Below are positions 46,939 through 57,279 of a stretch of DNA of 64,000 bases, piece after piece (positions within the stretch are counted from its first letter, which is position 1; every line of letters begins with the position of its first letter). Under the pieces are notes generated by a model, which saw only the letters and a program-made list of their open reading frames with translations, did no database searches and was not told the DNA's origin. This DNA comes from Isoetes taiwanensis (lineage: Eukaryota > Streptophyta > Lycopodiopsida > Isoetales > Isoetaceae), in the NCBI GenBank assembly GCA_021234155.1, contig JAJEKV010000156.1, positions 898,230-962,229 on the forward strand, written 5' to 3'. Made by a program: the position numbers and the translations under genes.

Positions 46939-47007
46939 TAACACAGAGAAGATTAGCATGGCCCCTGCGCAAGGATGACACGCATAAATCGAGAAATGGT
47001 ACAAAGT
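46939..47007 (+). ncRNA. U6 spliceosomal snRNA pseudogene, 5'-truncated
   Basis: From 46943 the sequence cagagaagattagcatggcc and the following 38 bases match the invariant U6 core (ACAGAGA box, AGC triad, internal stem-loop) with essentially one change (cgcataaatc for cgcacaaatc). The 5' stem-loop of U6 is absent and the 3' oligo-U is replaced by acaaagtgaag. No USE/TATA promoter is visible at the proper distance. It looks like a truncated retrocopy, lying just upstream of the ABCC fragment. Confidence 0.85.
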
Positions 47008-47009
47008 GA

Positions 47010-47870
47010 AGATGGACTATATATAAAATCAACATATCCCTTGCTTAATTGTTGTCTAGAATCTTTAATATTACACTTGTCTAAGTCTAAATACGTCAAA
47101 CTCAAATATTTCAATCTACTTGATGGGTAGTTAAATACAGAGTTTAAAGGTTTGTTGGATGATATGCTATTTTCATACATGTGTTTTGATGTTTAAAAGT
47201 TGAGAGCGAAGTGACCACTTGGATTTCGAAATAGACATTTGCATGAGCATACAGCTTAACTAACTCTTTAGCAATGAAAGTGGAGACAGGAGCAAAAGTT
47301 GTTTGATATTCATGGTTTGGTCAACCGTAGAAAACTTTCCTACTCATATAATGAAGTCAAATGTAATTCCATTTAAACTAAAAACTTGATGAGAGTTCCG
47401 TTTGGGATGGATGTATACGAGGCATAATATTTGAGGTAAATGTTTTAAGAAGTCCACTATTTTGTTGCTACAGTTTTAATAATCTAGCATAAGAGAGACA
47501 CGCACAATTACTGAAATGCCTGTAGCTAAAAAATATCTACAGCTAAAAAATATTCTAATGCACTTTGATTATCTAGTTTAACGATGTACCAACACTGTTG
47601 CATAGTTAATTTGCGGTGATGTAAGCACCAAAAGGGATTCAAATGATGAGACCCTAAAGGTGAGCCCATGCACACAAGGACCCATGAATGTCTTGTTTGA
47701 TGGTAACCGTTAAGTTGCTTGGCTCACAAAGCATGCCATAGACCAAGCATTCATAAAGGCCTGCAAAACCAAATATTGCATTATAAGCACATCCAGAATT
47801 AAACAACATTGAATGAAAATCACATATACACATCAGGCTAGTTTTATTGAATGAAAATCAGGAACCTATA
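47010..47870. other. No gene recognised
   Basis: AT-rich intergenic sequence. Confidence 0.4.
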
Positions 47871-47879
47871 CGCCGGTTT

Positions 47880-49060
47880 CTGCAATCAGTTCCTGCTTGT
47901 TGATATGTTCAGTAATTTTGATGCTTTTCTTCTTGCCCTGGATGTACCATTTCGAGCAAAGATTGCATAATGGTAGATGGGATTCAAGCTGACACGCAGC
48001 TATAATATGACACTTAAACTCGAGGAAAGAAGAATTGCTGCAGCATTTTCGTTGTTGCAGGGTAATCTTGAACTGATCAACTCAACCAGAATAGGAACTG
48101 GTGGTGTATTACCTAAGGCAATACAACCCTCATGATGTGTATCAATATTGCTAGATATTGCAATGCCTCATCCACCATGCCTGTGGAGGAATCTACAAGC
48201 AGGGTCATCAATGACTCAATAATTCATGCCCGGACAACCCTAGCTTTGTCTTGATAAATAGATAGATTGAATTAGGCAATGGCTGCATCTTTTTTACCCT
48301 TAAGGATTCTTTACGAAGAAGTTCAACCAATGCTGGAATTGCCCCAGAAGATGCACCAATTGTAATTTTGCTTTCATCAACTACATACAAATACAAACTG
48401 ACTAACATAGTTGCACCATTCTTCCTTGCCTCCATCTTAAGGAGCTCGATAATAGGATCAATAGCCCCTGCTAACACAATAAGACCTTTGTTTTGTTCAT
48501 GAATAGAAAGGTTCAAAAGTGCAGTAACTGCATGTTCCTGTGTTTTCAAGTCCGTTGTGGGAAGCAATCCAACTAGCAGCGGGATGCCTTCTGATTCAGC
48601 ATGCAAACTCTGTTCTCAATGCTTCTCTTAGCAAGTTCGCGCAGCTCACCTGCAGCTGCCCCTCAATCCGTCCAATAGACAGCCTTTCTAACAACCCACT
48701 AAGAAGCAACTTTTTCCCGAAAGACAATTCTGTGCAGTGTCCAGTAGATTTGCCAGGCCTCCTTGGACCAACAATTTTAGAAAGCTCAATTCCATTAGAT
48801 TCACACCATTGACGAATCAAACTTTGTAGAACATAGTTCAATGTTAGACTTAGATGGATAGAACTTGTGGAGTCTTTGGACGTGCTATCTGCAAATACTC
48901 ATCAATATCAACAGACCAATCTGTCATTCCATGTCGTCAAATGTCAGACAAAGAGTTGACCTTTGTTTTGTGAGTTGCAATATCAAGCTCCTGCTTGAGA
49001 GCTTTAATGTTTTCACTCTGAGATGTGTGGCATTGCTGCAAGTAAGGCATTACAACACCA
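47880..49060 (-). pseudogene. Plant U-box/ARM-repeat E3 ligase (PUB) pseudogene
   Basis: On the minus strand, in several frames: LNYVLQSLIRQWCESNGIE (end of the U-box, about 48840), LLERLSIGRIEGQLQ (about 48690), then ARM repeats [20 protein letters not shown] and [29 protein letters not shown] and [20 protein letters not shown] come next, then SSTGMVDEALQYLAIL (about 48170) and NGTSRARRKASKLL (about 47930). These are the canonical PUB12/13/14-type blocks in order. An upstream coiled piece (ENIKALKQELDIATHK, about 49000) may be its N-terminal region. No introns are evident over most of it; multiple frameshifts and stops. Likely a decayed copy or captured fragment. Confidence 0.85.
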
Positions 49061-49269
49061 AAGTTAATGCACTACAAGCATCAGGTACATGAAAACCAGA
49101 AGACATCAGATTTCAGAGGCATAGCATTGCTGCAAGTTCAAAGTCATTACAACTTCAAATTTAATGCCTTATACTACATATATGCATAAAACATATAGAA
49201 ACAGGTGAATTTTGCAAAAAGAAACGTGTCTTTTAAATGGAATAAAAAGGAAGAGATGTTTTACAAACC

Positions 49270-50050
49270 TCCGTGTTATATAGCTTTGTCGCTTATAAAC
49301 TCAAGCTCTGCGGCGATTTGCCCGTATGCGTTCCTTATATTTTAAATTTTCTTCTCATCAAGGATAGAATTTGTGCCGCATGTTGGTTTCTTTCATCAAT
49401 TACACCAATTTGTATTTGTCCATGCAATCTCTCTCCGCCTCTTCAATCAATGCCTTTTTCTTAGCTCCTTCTGTGATGTTAGCTGCTATAGGTTATATTA
49501 GCTCTACATACCTTAATCAAGTTGCACCAAGAGAAGGGAAAGGCCCATACCTTTGAAATATCAAGTTGCTCTTAAAGTATGACAGAGTGCCCTGTAATGT
49601 ATTCAAATTTCCCATTGTCGTGGACTTCTACAGGACCTCTATGCCGCAATCCATTTGTTTATGCTTGCTTCCTTGCAAACATATGGGAGCAGAGGTGCAA
49701 ATGCCATGCTTGAACAGTCCATTTTCCTTCAAGAATAAGACATTATTTACGATATCAAGATTAAGATTCTAAGAACAAAAATAATTCACTCTTAGTCAAA
49801 GCCTTACATTGCAATTATCAGTAGTAGGATTTATGGAAATGCAAGACCCAAATTAGCATTGCCATACCTTTTTTTTACTATTCTTTGAGCTAACAAAAGA
49901 TGCAGATTTGACATAACCAGCTGCCGCCATGGGCACCCTCATGCATTGATTCTGCTGCCATGGGCATCTGCTTCGAGCTTAAAGCTGGAATCCGTGTGCA
50001 AGCATTCAAAATCGTGGCTTCCCAAAGCCTGCAATAGACAGAAAACAGTA
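49270..50050 (-). other. Possible further gene-fragment sequence, unassigned
   Basis: Minus-strand pieces such as ITEGAKKKALIEEAERDCMD (about 49480) and SMHEGAHGGSW (about 49940) look protein-like but break quickly. No family is recognised. Confidence 0.25.
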
Positions 50051-50055
50051 TCCTT

Positions 50056-50742
50056 TCATTTCATCCAGATATAATCGTTTGCTTGTTTAGACAGCAGGAA
50101 CCTCAGCTTGTCGCTTACGTTAAAGAGTTTCCGCGAACTAAGATTTGAGAAGGCAGTAAGACAAGGATACCTTAGTTTTGCCAGTTTCTTCTGCTTATGG
50201 TGGCCATAAGATCCAGGAACCATTATTACCCTGGATTTGTCATCTGGCGGGAACCGAGAAAGCAATCATTGTTCAATCATTGGATTTAAAATTTCTTTTG
50301 AAAATGTAGATCGTTGAAGTTTTGTCTCTTGGCTGGAATAGACTCACAGCTTTCCTTCTATATCTTCGTTGGCCAAGTGCCATCATATCTGTTGTATCGC
50401 AACAGAGCCACAGAGCAAGGAATAGAAAAGCAAAACAAGGGTTTAGAAGAAAACACGGATCGACATTCTGAGTTGGAGCCCAGAGCTCTGGTACCCACCA
50501 ACTCCAGCATTTGATTGGCTATAAGGATCGTAAGAAGCCCCTGTTCCAGCATTGGACTTCTAATACTCACTGTAAGGATCATATGCGCCACCACCTCCCA
50601 TGGCTCTTTCCTTTTCCAAATGCTTCTGCCTTTCCCTTTCCTTGACCTTAGGCAGATTACGAAGAACCTCTTCCAGTTCCGAGGATGAAGCCCTTACAGC
50701 AGCAAAATTCCTTGCAATATCCATAGGCAAAATAAAATACAA
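50056..50742 (-). pseudogene. Two unrecognised minus-strand exon-like pieces
   Basis: One frame (50594-50742 core) encodes FAAVRASSSELEEVLRNLPK, then VKERERQKHLEKERAMGGGG and DPYSEY before a stop, a helical charged tail typical of a protein C terminus. A second piece (about 50160-50265) encodes LLSRFPPDDKSRVIMVPGSY and HHKQKKLAKLR, ending at a gtatcc donor-like site. I cannot name either family; both fit the local pattern of same-strand host-gene fragments. Confidence 0.35.
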
Positions 50743-50954
50743 GAAGCAAATGCATGTTCGTTGTGAAAAGAAAGAAGATTTACCAATGTGGACGAAGGAA
50801 ACTCGAGCTCCTGAAGCGGCAGTGCCGGTTAGCCAGTTTGCACACCACAGAATGAAACTTCATTCCGGTTCCGGTTAGGCGGTTAGAACAGCACCATCGG
50901 GCAACGGGGCTGACCGCCAGTTTACTGGCAAAAGCCAGTTTTTAACAGTCACCA

Positions 50955-51036
50955 GAATATTCTAGGCATATGTCAGCATATGCCTGAATATTCCACACAC
51001 CCACATAAACGAGGGTTTGCCCCCTAGGGGCAACCC
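50955..51036. repeat. Two adjacent hairpins
   Basis: aggcatatg and catatgcct, each flanked by gaatattc, form an inverted repeat at 50955-50993. Twenty bases on, tgcccc-ct-aggggca at 51018-51031, within gggtt...aaccc-like arms, forms another. Such clusters are common at transposon ends; no element was delimited. Confidence 0.6.
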
Positions 51037-51039
51037 AAA

Positions 51040-51420
51040 AAACAACAATGGTATATCTTTAGTTCTCCAATGTTTTATTACTTCGTAAATTCATTACCTC
51101 TCACTACACATCGTGCCTAAATGAACATTGCCATTCGTATCGTATCTATATTATGACTAAATCATGTATTATGGCTTCTGAGCCGTTGGATAATGGCACA
51201 TCTGAGAATATATTCCCTCTCCACAAATGCAGAACGCCCAACTCAAGTCTTTTTCAGGTCAAACTGCCCCTTGTTGACCCAACTTTAAAGGGGGCATTAT
51301 TAAAGCACACAGCATTGGATAAAACAGTAATCTGGCTTTTGTACAGTATAGTATGAAAGCAACAGAACAGACTACTGCAGAACAACACTGCATGACTCAA
51401 CAACACGAAGAACATTACAT
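51040..51420. other. No gene recognised
   Basis: Intergenic; nothing supported. Confidence 0.4.
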
Positions 51421-51427
51421 AATCACA

Positions 51428-51655
51428 TGAGCCTGGGGAATCGAACCCCAGATGAATCCAAGGCCCATGGTTTACCTGGACGATACGTGGAGATCATGCA
51501 TAGGAGCCATCCAACACATGTCATTGACTGCCATTCCAAGCTCCAGCTGTCAATGGCATGCATTTGATGATCCTATGCATAGTTCCCTTGAATGGCTGCA
51601 AGCCAACAAAGACAATCTGTTAGTGAGTTCGGGGAATTGAACCCCAAGGCAAAGC
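51428..51655 (-). repeat. SINE-like sequence with two B-box motifs
   Basis: Minus-strand motifs ggggttcgattccccag (about 51433-51450) and ggggttcaattccccgaac (about 51627-51646) match the Pol III B box. Both are followed by ctca(t/c)... sequence as in tRNA-derived plant SINEs. No A box or target duplications were delimited, so this is a tentative SINE remnant pair. Confidence 0.35.
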
Positions 51656-51689
51656 CAATGCTCATCCGAGCATAAGGGAGATCTCAGCA

Positions 51690-52310
51690 GAGGGGGTCTC
51701 CCTTATGCCCAGGGGCCAAAGCTTCTCCCTTTGCCCATGTGACGACTTCATATCAATACCAGCACCCCCTTCTTCACCATTTGCTGAAATGTGACTTGCA
51801 GCAATTGCTCTTTTCTCCCACTGTGTGAACGTTCCATACTCAGGTGGGACTAAGTCCTTAACTCTTAGTAACTGTTCTGTTAAAGGTTTCAGTTGTTCCT
51901 GAGGGGCAATTAGCATGGCATTAGATTCTTCTAATAGCTGTACATCAAACATTTCAACAGTATACAACCTCCATAAGATCCAAAAGTTCCCTTTGTTTCT
52001 CTCGTTGACGACGCCTTGCATTTTCTTCACCATCCCCATCACCCAACTCTGCCGCAGCAAGCTTGTCACTTTCAGCAACAAGTTCAGCCTGGCATCTCTC
52101 ACAATGGAAGTTCATATCAGGTGGAACCATCAATCGTGGAGCATCCAATGCTGAGTACCTTTAATATGCACAGAGACTGATCCTAATATCAGTACACGTG
52201 CATATTGCTAGCAGATTCCATAAAAAGACAAAGAAGTTCACTAATTTAGAATTAATGAGTACGAACCTACGACCACAACTTGCATTTGGACAAACATATT
52301 CTTGAATTGC
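51690..52310 (-). pseudogene. TFIIE alpha subunit (basal transcription factor) fragment
   Basis: Minus-strand exon about 52265-52310 encodes EYVCPNASCGR; spliced (GT-AG) to 52157 it gives RYSALDAPRLMVPPDMNFHC, ERCQAELVAESDKLAAAELG and DGEENARRRQREKQRELLDL. This is the C-x2-C zinc ribbon and following linker of plant TFIIE-alpha, which recruits TFIIH to RNA polymerase II. After MEV a 31-nt stretch bounded by gt and ag interrupts. Then LLEESNAML, LKPLTEQLLRVKDLVPPEYG and TFTQWEKRA continue the homology. The N-terminal winged helix and C terminus are missing. A 31-nt intron is too short to splice, so the copy is probably broken. Confidence 0.82.
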
Positions 52311-52429
52311 AACACAAAGAAAAGTCCGAATAAATCAAGATAAAAGTTTGTTATTGCAATAAATACCCAACCCGTAACATTTAACATCTTAAAGGACTTG
52401 AAGGGATCTAATACCATTTCCATACTAAT

Positions 52430-53000
52430 GCACGTAAGAGGGGCAAAATAAAGTTCATTTGCAAGAATCTAGGGGGTTGCGAAACTTTTCTTAAGATATA
52501 TAGTTTACAATACATGTACGATGTTTCACAAAAATGAAAAGAAAAAAACATAACAAATGCCATACTTCTAAGCTCAAGACCTCACAAAAGCAGTCATTAT
52601 ATTTTAGAAACGAAGTTGCAGAAATGAAAACTGTGTAACGGGTGAATCCTAGGAATATATCATAATTGCAACGTTAATTAGAACTTCCTTGAGTGCATTT
52701 CCACTTCAGCAAAGAACATGATTTTGAGCCTGGGGCTGTTCAAAGAGGTGGTACTCCAGAAATTTCGTTTGATATTTTTAAGTTTTAAGCCATTTTATGT
52801 GGATCTGTGACCTCATCTTTGGAGCATTTCGGCCCTGCAAAGTTCTACTTGTGCCTGGTCCATCGCAAACAGGGTAGAAGATACTCGAGGATCAAAGCAG
52901 TTCCCTATCGAGCTTCAGTACTTCAATTCGTTCTTTCCTGTGGCATCAATTTTCTACAGCTCCTATTGAAGCAGAAATGCAGATATTGGTAGCTTCTAAC
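52430..53000. other. No gene recognised
   Basis: AT-rich, then a mixed block at 52720-52990 that might belong to the hnRNP-like fragment next to it, without clear motif. Confidence 0.35.
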
Positions 53001-53035
53001 TGTATTCAATAGGGTGTTGTTGTCATGGTGTTTGC

Positions 53036-53345
53036 AATGAAAAGTTTAACATTTATTATAGCCCCGTAGACAAAACCAGGTCTCCCAGAAATTTGTGGTA
53101 GAAGGCCTGCCCTTGATCCAGAATCTGCAGACTCTGTTTTTTTCTCAGATGGTGGCTTTGCCAAAGAGCAAGAAAGTGGACGGCCTGCAAAGAGAAGCAG
53201 GCATTTAACGGCTAACAAATAGACAAACTATTAGAATTTGGAGGTATGCAAAGCAATATTCTTCGTCCAGACATCTCGAGTAGCTCTTAGGGTGGGATTT
53301 ACCTTGGGAGCTCCAGGTTAGTTTTGGATTCAATTTTATTTTGCT
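53036..53345 (-). pseudogene. hnRNP Q / LIF2-like RNA-binding protein fragment (tentative)
   Basis: The minus-strand exon after a ttgcag acceptor (about 53187) reads GRPLSCSLAKPPSEKK, then GSRAGLLPQISGRPGF. This resembles the end of the last RRM and the linker of plant hnRNP-Q-like proteins (xCSLAKPQ..K ... LLP..P). A PKLTWSSQGKSHPKS piece at about 53330 may be an earlier linker. Short and motif-poor, so tentative. It is truncated on both sides. Confidence 0.45.
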
Positions 53346-53449
53346 AAAATGAAAACAAGCAGGTGTTAATATCAGATATAGGTTTTCGAATTTATTTGAA
53401 TGAGGTACCTGCAGGTCATGTTGTCCTAGAGTAATTTGGTGGGCCAAAA

Positions 53450-53925
53450 CTTTTCAATCATGGGGCAACAATAGCCAGTGCTATCTCATGCAGCAGAGCT
53501 TCTATGTTTCCAAATCGATGAAGATTAACAAATTGATGAAGTCTGATATATGGATGTTCTTTGCTACAGATATAACAATATGGTGTTTGATCTTTGCTGC
53601 AGATAAATTGAAAGTAGGATGGTGACACAATTCTAATTCTTTATCTGGATAATGTTGGATGTCAGTTGTAACGACATTTTTAGGAATCATCACGTTTCTA
53701 ACTTTTGTCTTTTGGGCATTGTGGCTATATGTGCAGTTTGGCCTTAAGATATAATAGGATAAAGCTGTGAGGCATTTAAGCATGATTTCATTAATTGGAT
53801 AAAATAACGCAATTTTGAGAATTTTGAGCACACCTTATTTGCTCAAGCACGAATACTTTTACCTAGTAGTCGACCCCAACAAACATGAGGTAATTAACAT
53901 ACACATATACATACAAATTTTGTGT
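53450..53925. other. No gene recognised
   Basis: Intergenic AT-rich sequence. Confidence 0.4.
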
Positions 53926-54014
53926 TATACTTGTACGTGTACATGACACTCGTATAAGCTCAATAATGGCCCTACATTGTACGCCAATCATTCACATCAA
54001 TAATTTTACTTCAC

Positions 54015-54021
54015 TATAAAA
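54015..54021 (+). promoter_or_regulatory. TATA box of small gene A
   Basis: ctataaaaa within ttcactataaaaacggcttc lies 43 bp before the ATG at 54058. The paralogue has the same box at the same distance. Confidence 0.65.
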
Positions 54022-54057
54022 ACGGCTTCACGAGGGGGTAGAGGCCATTCATCTTCC

Positions 54058-54318
54058 ATGGCTTCCTCGATGCCTCGTCCAGAGCACATCCGCTCTTTCA
54101 AGTGTTACTTGAGCTACAACGATCTGGGCGAATGCGCTAGAAATAGCGTTAAGCTTGATCCATGGCTCTTATCTAAAGCTGATGGACCTGCTAGTGCTTG
54201 CAGGAAGCTCACTCGCGTTAAAGTCCATATTTATTCGGCTTCCCCGATCGAGATCTATGAGCTGAATGGCATCACGAGCTTTGATGTTGATGACGAAAGT
54301 GAATCTCGCACCTGCTAA
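54058..54318 (+). CDS. Small protein A (86 aa), member of an unrecognised tandem pair
   Basis: A single-exon frame of 86 codons with a TATA box 43 bp upstream of its ATG. From residue 9 it aligns without gaps over 71 residues with the protein of the next gene (about 27 identical by eye). Conserved are H-I at the start, K-C, S-x2-D-L, LDP, KA-G, RV-x2-H, YE-x2-GIT and an acidic D-x2-DE end, with three cysteines in register. No signal peptide, membrane span or known domain is visible; a small cytosolic or nuclear protein is likely. Conservation of sequence, length, and promoter layout argues for a real gene. Function unknown; I recognise no family. Confidence 0.65.
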   Translation: MASSMPRPEHIRSFKCYLSYNDLGECARNSVKLDPWLLSKADGPASACRKLTRVKVHIYSASPIEIYELNGITSFDVDDESESRTC

Positions 54319-54638
54319 TAATGTAATAATGACATGGGTACCTAATAACTAAGTAAGGATGTAATAGCATTCTGATTAAGGATGTAATATCACGTACCTT
54401 AACTGAGTATATTGTAACGATGTGCTATCCCACCTCCACTTATTCTCGCGAAGTTTGCCATTGAATTCAATCATAGCTAAATTGGCCAAGCAAACATGTT
54501 TTGAAACATACGCATATTAGTACGCATACGATATCCATATGAAAGATGTATTATACTTGTATTTATACAACGGTCTTATACACGAGCAATAATGGCTAAA
54601 GTCTACCCCAATAATTCACCTCAATAATTCTACCTCAC

Positions 54639-54645
54639 TATAAAA
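54639..54645 (+). promoter_or_regulatory. TATA box of small gene B
   Basis: ctataaaag within ctcactataaaagcttctcac lies 43 bp before the ATG at 54682, matching gene A in sequence context (caataatt.tac.tcactataaaa) and spacing. Confidence 0.65.
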
Positions 54646-54681
54646 GCTTCTCACTTCGGGGCTAAAGTTCATTCCTCTCAC

Positions 54682-54924
54682 ATGGATTATTTGCCTTCAT
54701 CAATTCACCACATCGAGGCGATCAAGTGCTCAATGAGCCACTCTGATCTTGTTGGTTGCCTAGACAGGCATCTTCTTCTTGATCCCTACCTGCGAAGAAA
54801 AGCTTTGGGCGCTGAGATTCGTTGCCCTGCGTCAATTCGTGTAATGATCCATCTGATTTGGCTTCCTGAGCGAATGAGCTATGAGATATCAGGGATCACT
54901 ACTACAGATCCTGAAGATGAATGA
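54682..54924 (+). CDS. Small protein B (80 aa), paralogue of protein A
   Basis: A single-exon frame of 80 codons ending TTDPEDE, 0.36 kb after gene A on the same strand. It aligns without gaps from its HIEAIKC to the end with protein A's HIRSFKC to DVDDE. Upstream sequence is also duplicated (ttatacttgta ... gagcaataatggc ... caataattc), so the unit arose by a tandem duplication of about 620 bp. Non-coding parts have drifted but the frame has no indels, suggesting selection on the protein. No known domain. Could alternatively be relics of a transposon-encoded peptide; the neighbour downstream is a decayed DUF7869 gene on the other strand. Confidence 0.65.
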   Translation: MDYLPSSIHHIEAIKCSMSHSDLVGCLDRHLLLDPYLRRKALGAEIRCPASIRVMIHLIWLPERMSYEISGITTTDPEDE

Positions 54925-55062
54925 ATCACCTGTTTAGCATTGTATAGTGTAAGAGCTCTTGTGTTGAGATGGAAAACGCAGAGCGTAACAAATAATAACT
55001 AGTCTATTGTAACTTTCATGTTATGAATGATATAGTAATTATGTAAAAGAGCATTGCATACC

Positions 55063-57273
55063 TCAAGAGTTCTCATCATCGTCCTTAGCTTCTTTAGCCA
55101 CTAATTCTTGCAACTGAGCCCGAACACTACTGGGGATCACCACTGACAATGGCCTGGTCTCTACGGCCCAACCATAGTCTATTGTTTTCAAAGGTTGGTA
55201 GCGTGGCGGGTCATTAGGATTGGGTCTCCAATTCTTGCTCCAACAATCCCTATACTGCATTGCATATGAGGTTCCCTTTCTGGCAACAGGTTCAAACCAA
55301 GAGACAAACACCTCTTCATAATGTGGGAGATTAGGGTCCTCTCTTTGGGTCCTCTTCGACAAAAAGCCATCCATGTCGGGGCGCTTATCATGTGGTCCGA
55401 TTAGCAAGAGCATTCCCTTCTTGACATCTTGGTAGGCGTCGAATATTTCAACCGGTTCTTGGGTCTACCCGAAAAGGCCCTACGTAATGAGATGCTTCAA
55501 TGTGCTCATCCACAAACACTCTTTCGGTTCTTCCAATGCACTTTGCCCGGTGCTGGGCCGAAAATCTGAATGACAGTTCTCTGGGGCTGCACGTCACCAA
55601 GCACTTCGCAAAGAAGGTGGACCAAAGAGTCAATAACTTCATTCATATATGTGTTGGACCATGACTTATCGCCAACTCTAGAAATAGCTGCCCGGTGCAT
55701 CATGTACTTGGCAATAGAAGCTCTTAATGCACCTATATCTTTCAAGCTCCCATATGGTCGGAGGACCTTAGGTGACCCTCTAAATCATAGGTAAACCTTG
55801 GGCATCCTCCTTCCACATTCTCGATTCCCTTTTCGTGAGCCACTCCCTATGCCCCGGCCTCATCTTGTAGAACATTAGTGGCCATCCATCCTTCATGCAA
55901 AACTTGAAGAGTAGAGGTTCCAAGTGACCACATAAACGGTCCTTCTTATCGTGGGGATAAATCCTTTCACGAATTCCTTCCAATCGGGAACCTCTGTCAC
56001 AAGGTAAGGTGAAGGAGCCTTTGAACTACACCTGCTCAAGAGTTGCATAAGCTCCGGAATAGTCAATGCATCTGATCTTCTCATTAGAGTAGAGTAGTTT
56101 CCAAATAGGGCATCTATGTCATCGTGGGTGTGTCCAACCATCATGAATCCCAAATGCACTTGATCAAATACACCTAACCAAACCAAGTATGACAAGTAAG
56201 AGAAAAGATATCTATTCTTATTCTGACTGAAAGCAATTATCTAGTCGCAAGTAAAGCCTCCTAGGCAACTTGTTTGCTACCATGGGGCCTTTGATAGGAG
56301 GCATAAAATCATTTCTCATGCCATTCATCATTTTTGTCCTAAGGTTATCCTGTTTTAAAATTGCTGCACCCTTTTGCTTTTCATCTACGATCGAAGATCT
56401 CTCAAATGGCCCCAATTATCCTCGATTTATTCTCCAATGTCTTCAAGGTATGATTCAAGGATCCCACATGAAAATTAGAATCATCGTGCCGAGGTCCAAA
56501 GGAGAAGTGGCCCAAGGCACCTATACCATGGCCGTGCATGAGAGCACCCAGAACACTGACCTTGATCCGCTCACCCTCCATACAGACTTTGCTAGCTTCT
56601 CTAGACGAGGGACCATGGTCTTATTCTGATCCATCTTATCATGTATAATGGTTAAAGCGTGCTCAGGAGATCTATGCGACAAAGCTCTCCAGGACCAGTA
56701 AAGGCTCCTGCATGAAATCTGGTCATCATATGTGATTTTCTCTCTATTGCAAGTACCCTTCTTTCGTTTGGATCTCTGGTCTTAGCAAGCTTTTCCTTTA
56801 TGACAATACAGGTGTTACACTTGGAAAATGCTATCCTCTTAGCTATTGCTACCTCTGAATGATTCTCTTTCCAAGCAGACAGAAATGACGAAGGAGAAAT
56901 ATGCTTGCCCCGTCATCTCTCAGAACGGAAATATCTACTTCTTGGTGTATATCCTTCTTAGTCAAGACCCGGGTAGCCTCTTAACATTTTGTCTGCTACC
57001 CTCGCTCGTAATTTTCGAGCGGTGTGGCATCGTCTCTGCGTTTTCATCTATGAACATGGATAGCACAGCATTGCCAGCCAAAGTATGAGACCTTGGCTTC
57101 TTAGACCCAGTATTTCCGTGCTCAGCAATTCTGTGGCCGTCATTGAAGAGCTTCTTCCACTTGTAAAAAGTGGAAATGGGAATGCCATAGGCTTTATGCC
57201 ATGCTTTCTGTGGAGCGGTCAGCACAACAGAAATTTTGATTTTTGAGTGAAACAGTGTGGAAAGAAGCTGCAA
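55063..57273 (-). pseudogene. DUF7869-type protein with N-terminal helix-turn-helix-like region, decayed
   Basis: Minus-strand order: AWHKAYGIPISTFYKWKKLF ... EHGNTGSKKPRSHT (DNA-binding-like start, about 57200-57080); a C-x2-C piece SKCNTCIVIKEKL (about 56820); IRWIRIRPW-type decayed 'DGMDQ' region (56630). Then KLPRRLYLRLDNC (about 56240) and, after a frameshift, LVWLGVFDQVHLGFMMVGHTH and DDIDALFGNYSTL. A C-terminal part (55063-55413) with FVSWFEPV and YGWAVETRP follows. The VGHTHDDIDALF motif is typical of the DUF7869 family found repeated in many plant and protist genomes. Function unknown, possibly transposon-related. Several frame breaks make it a pseudogene. Confidence 0.72.
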
Positions 57274-57279
57274 TGAAGA

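Noticed and set aside
51428-51500. tRNA gene on the minus strand
   Set aside because: B box and T arm present but no cloverleaf or A box.
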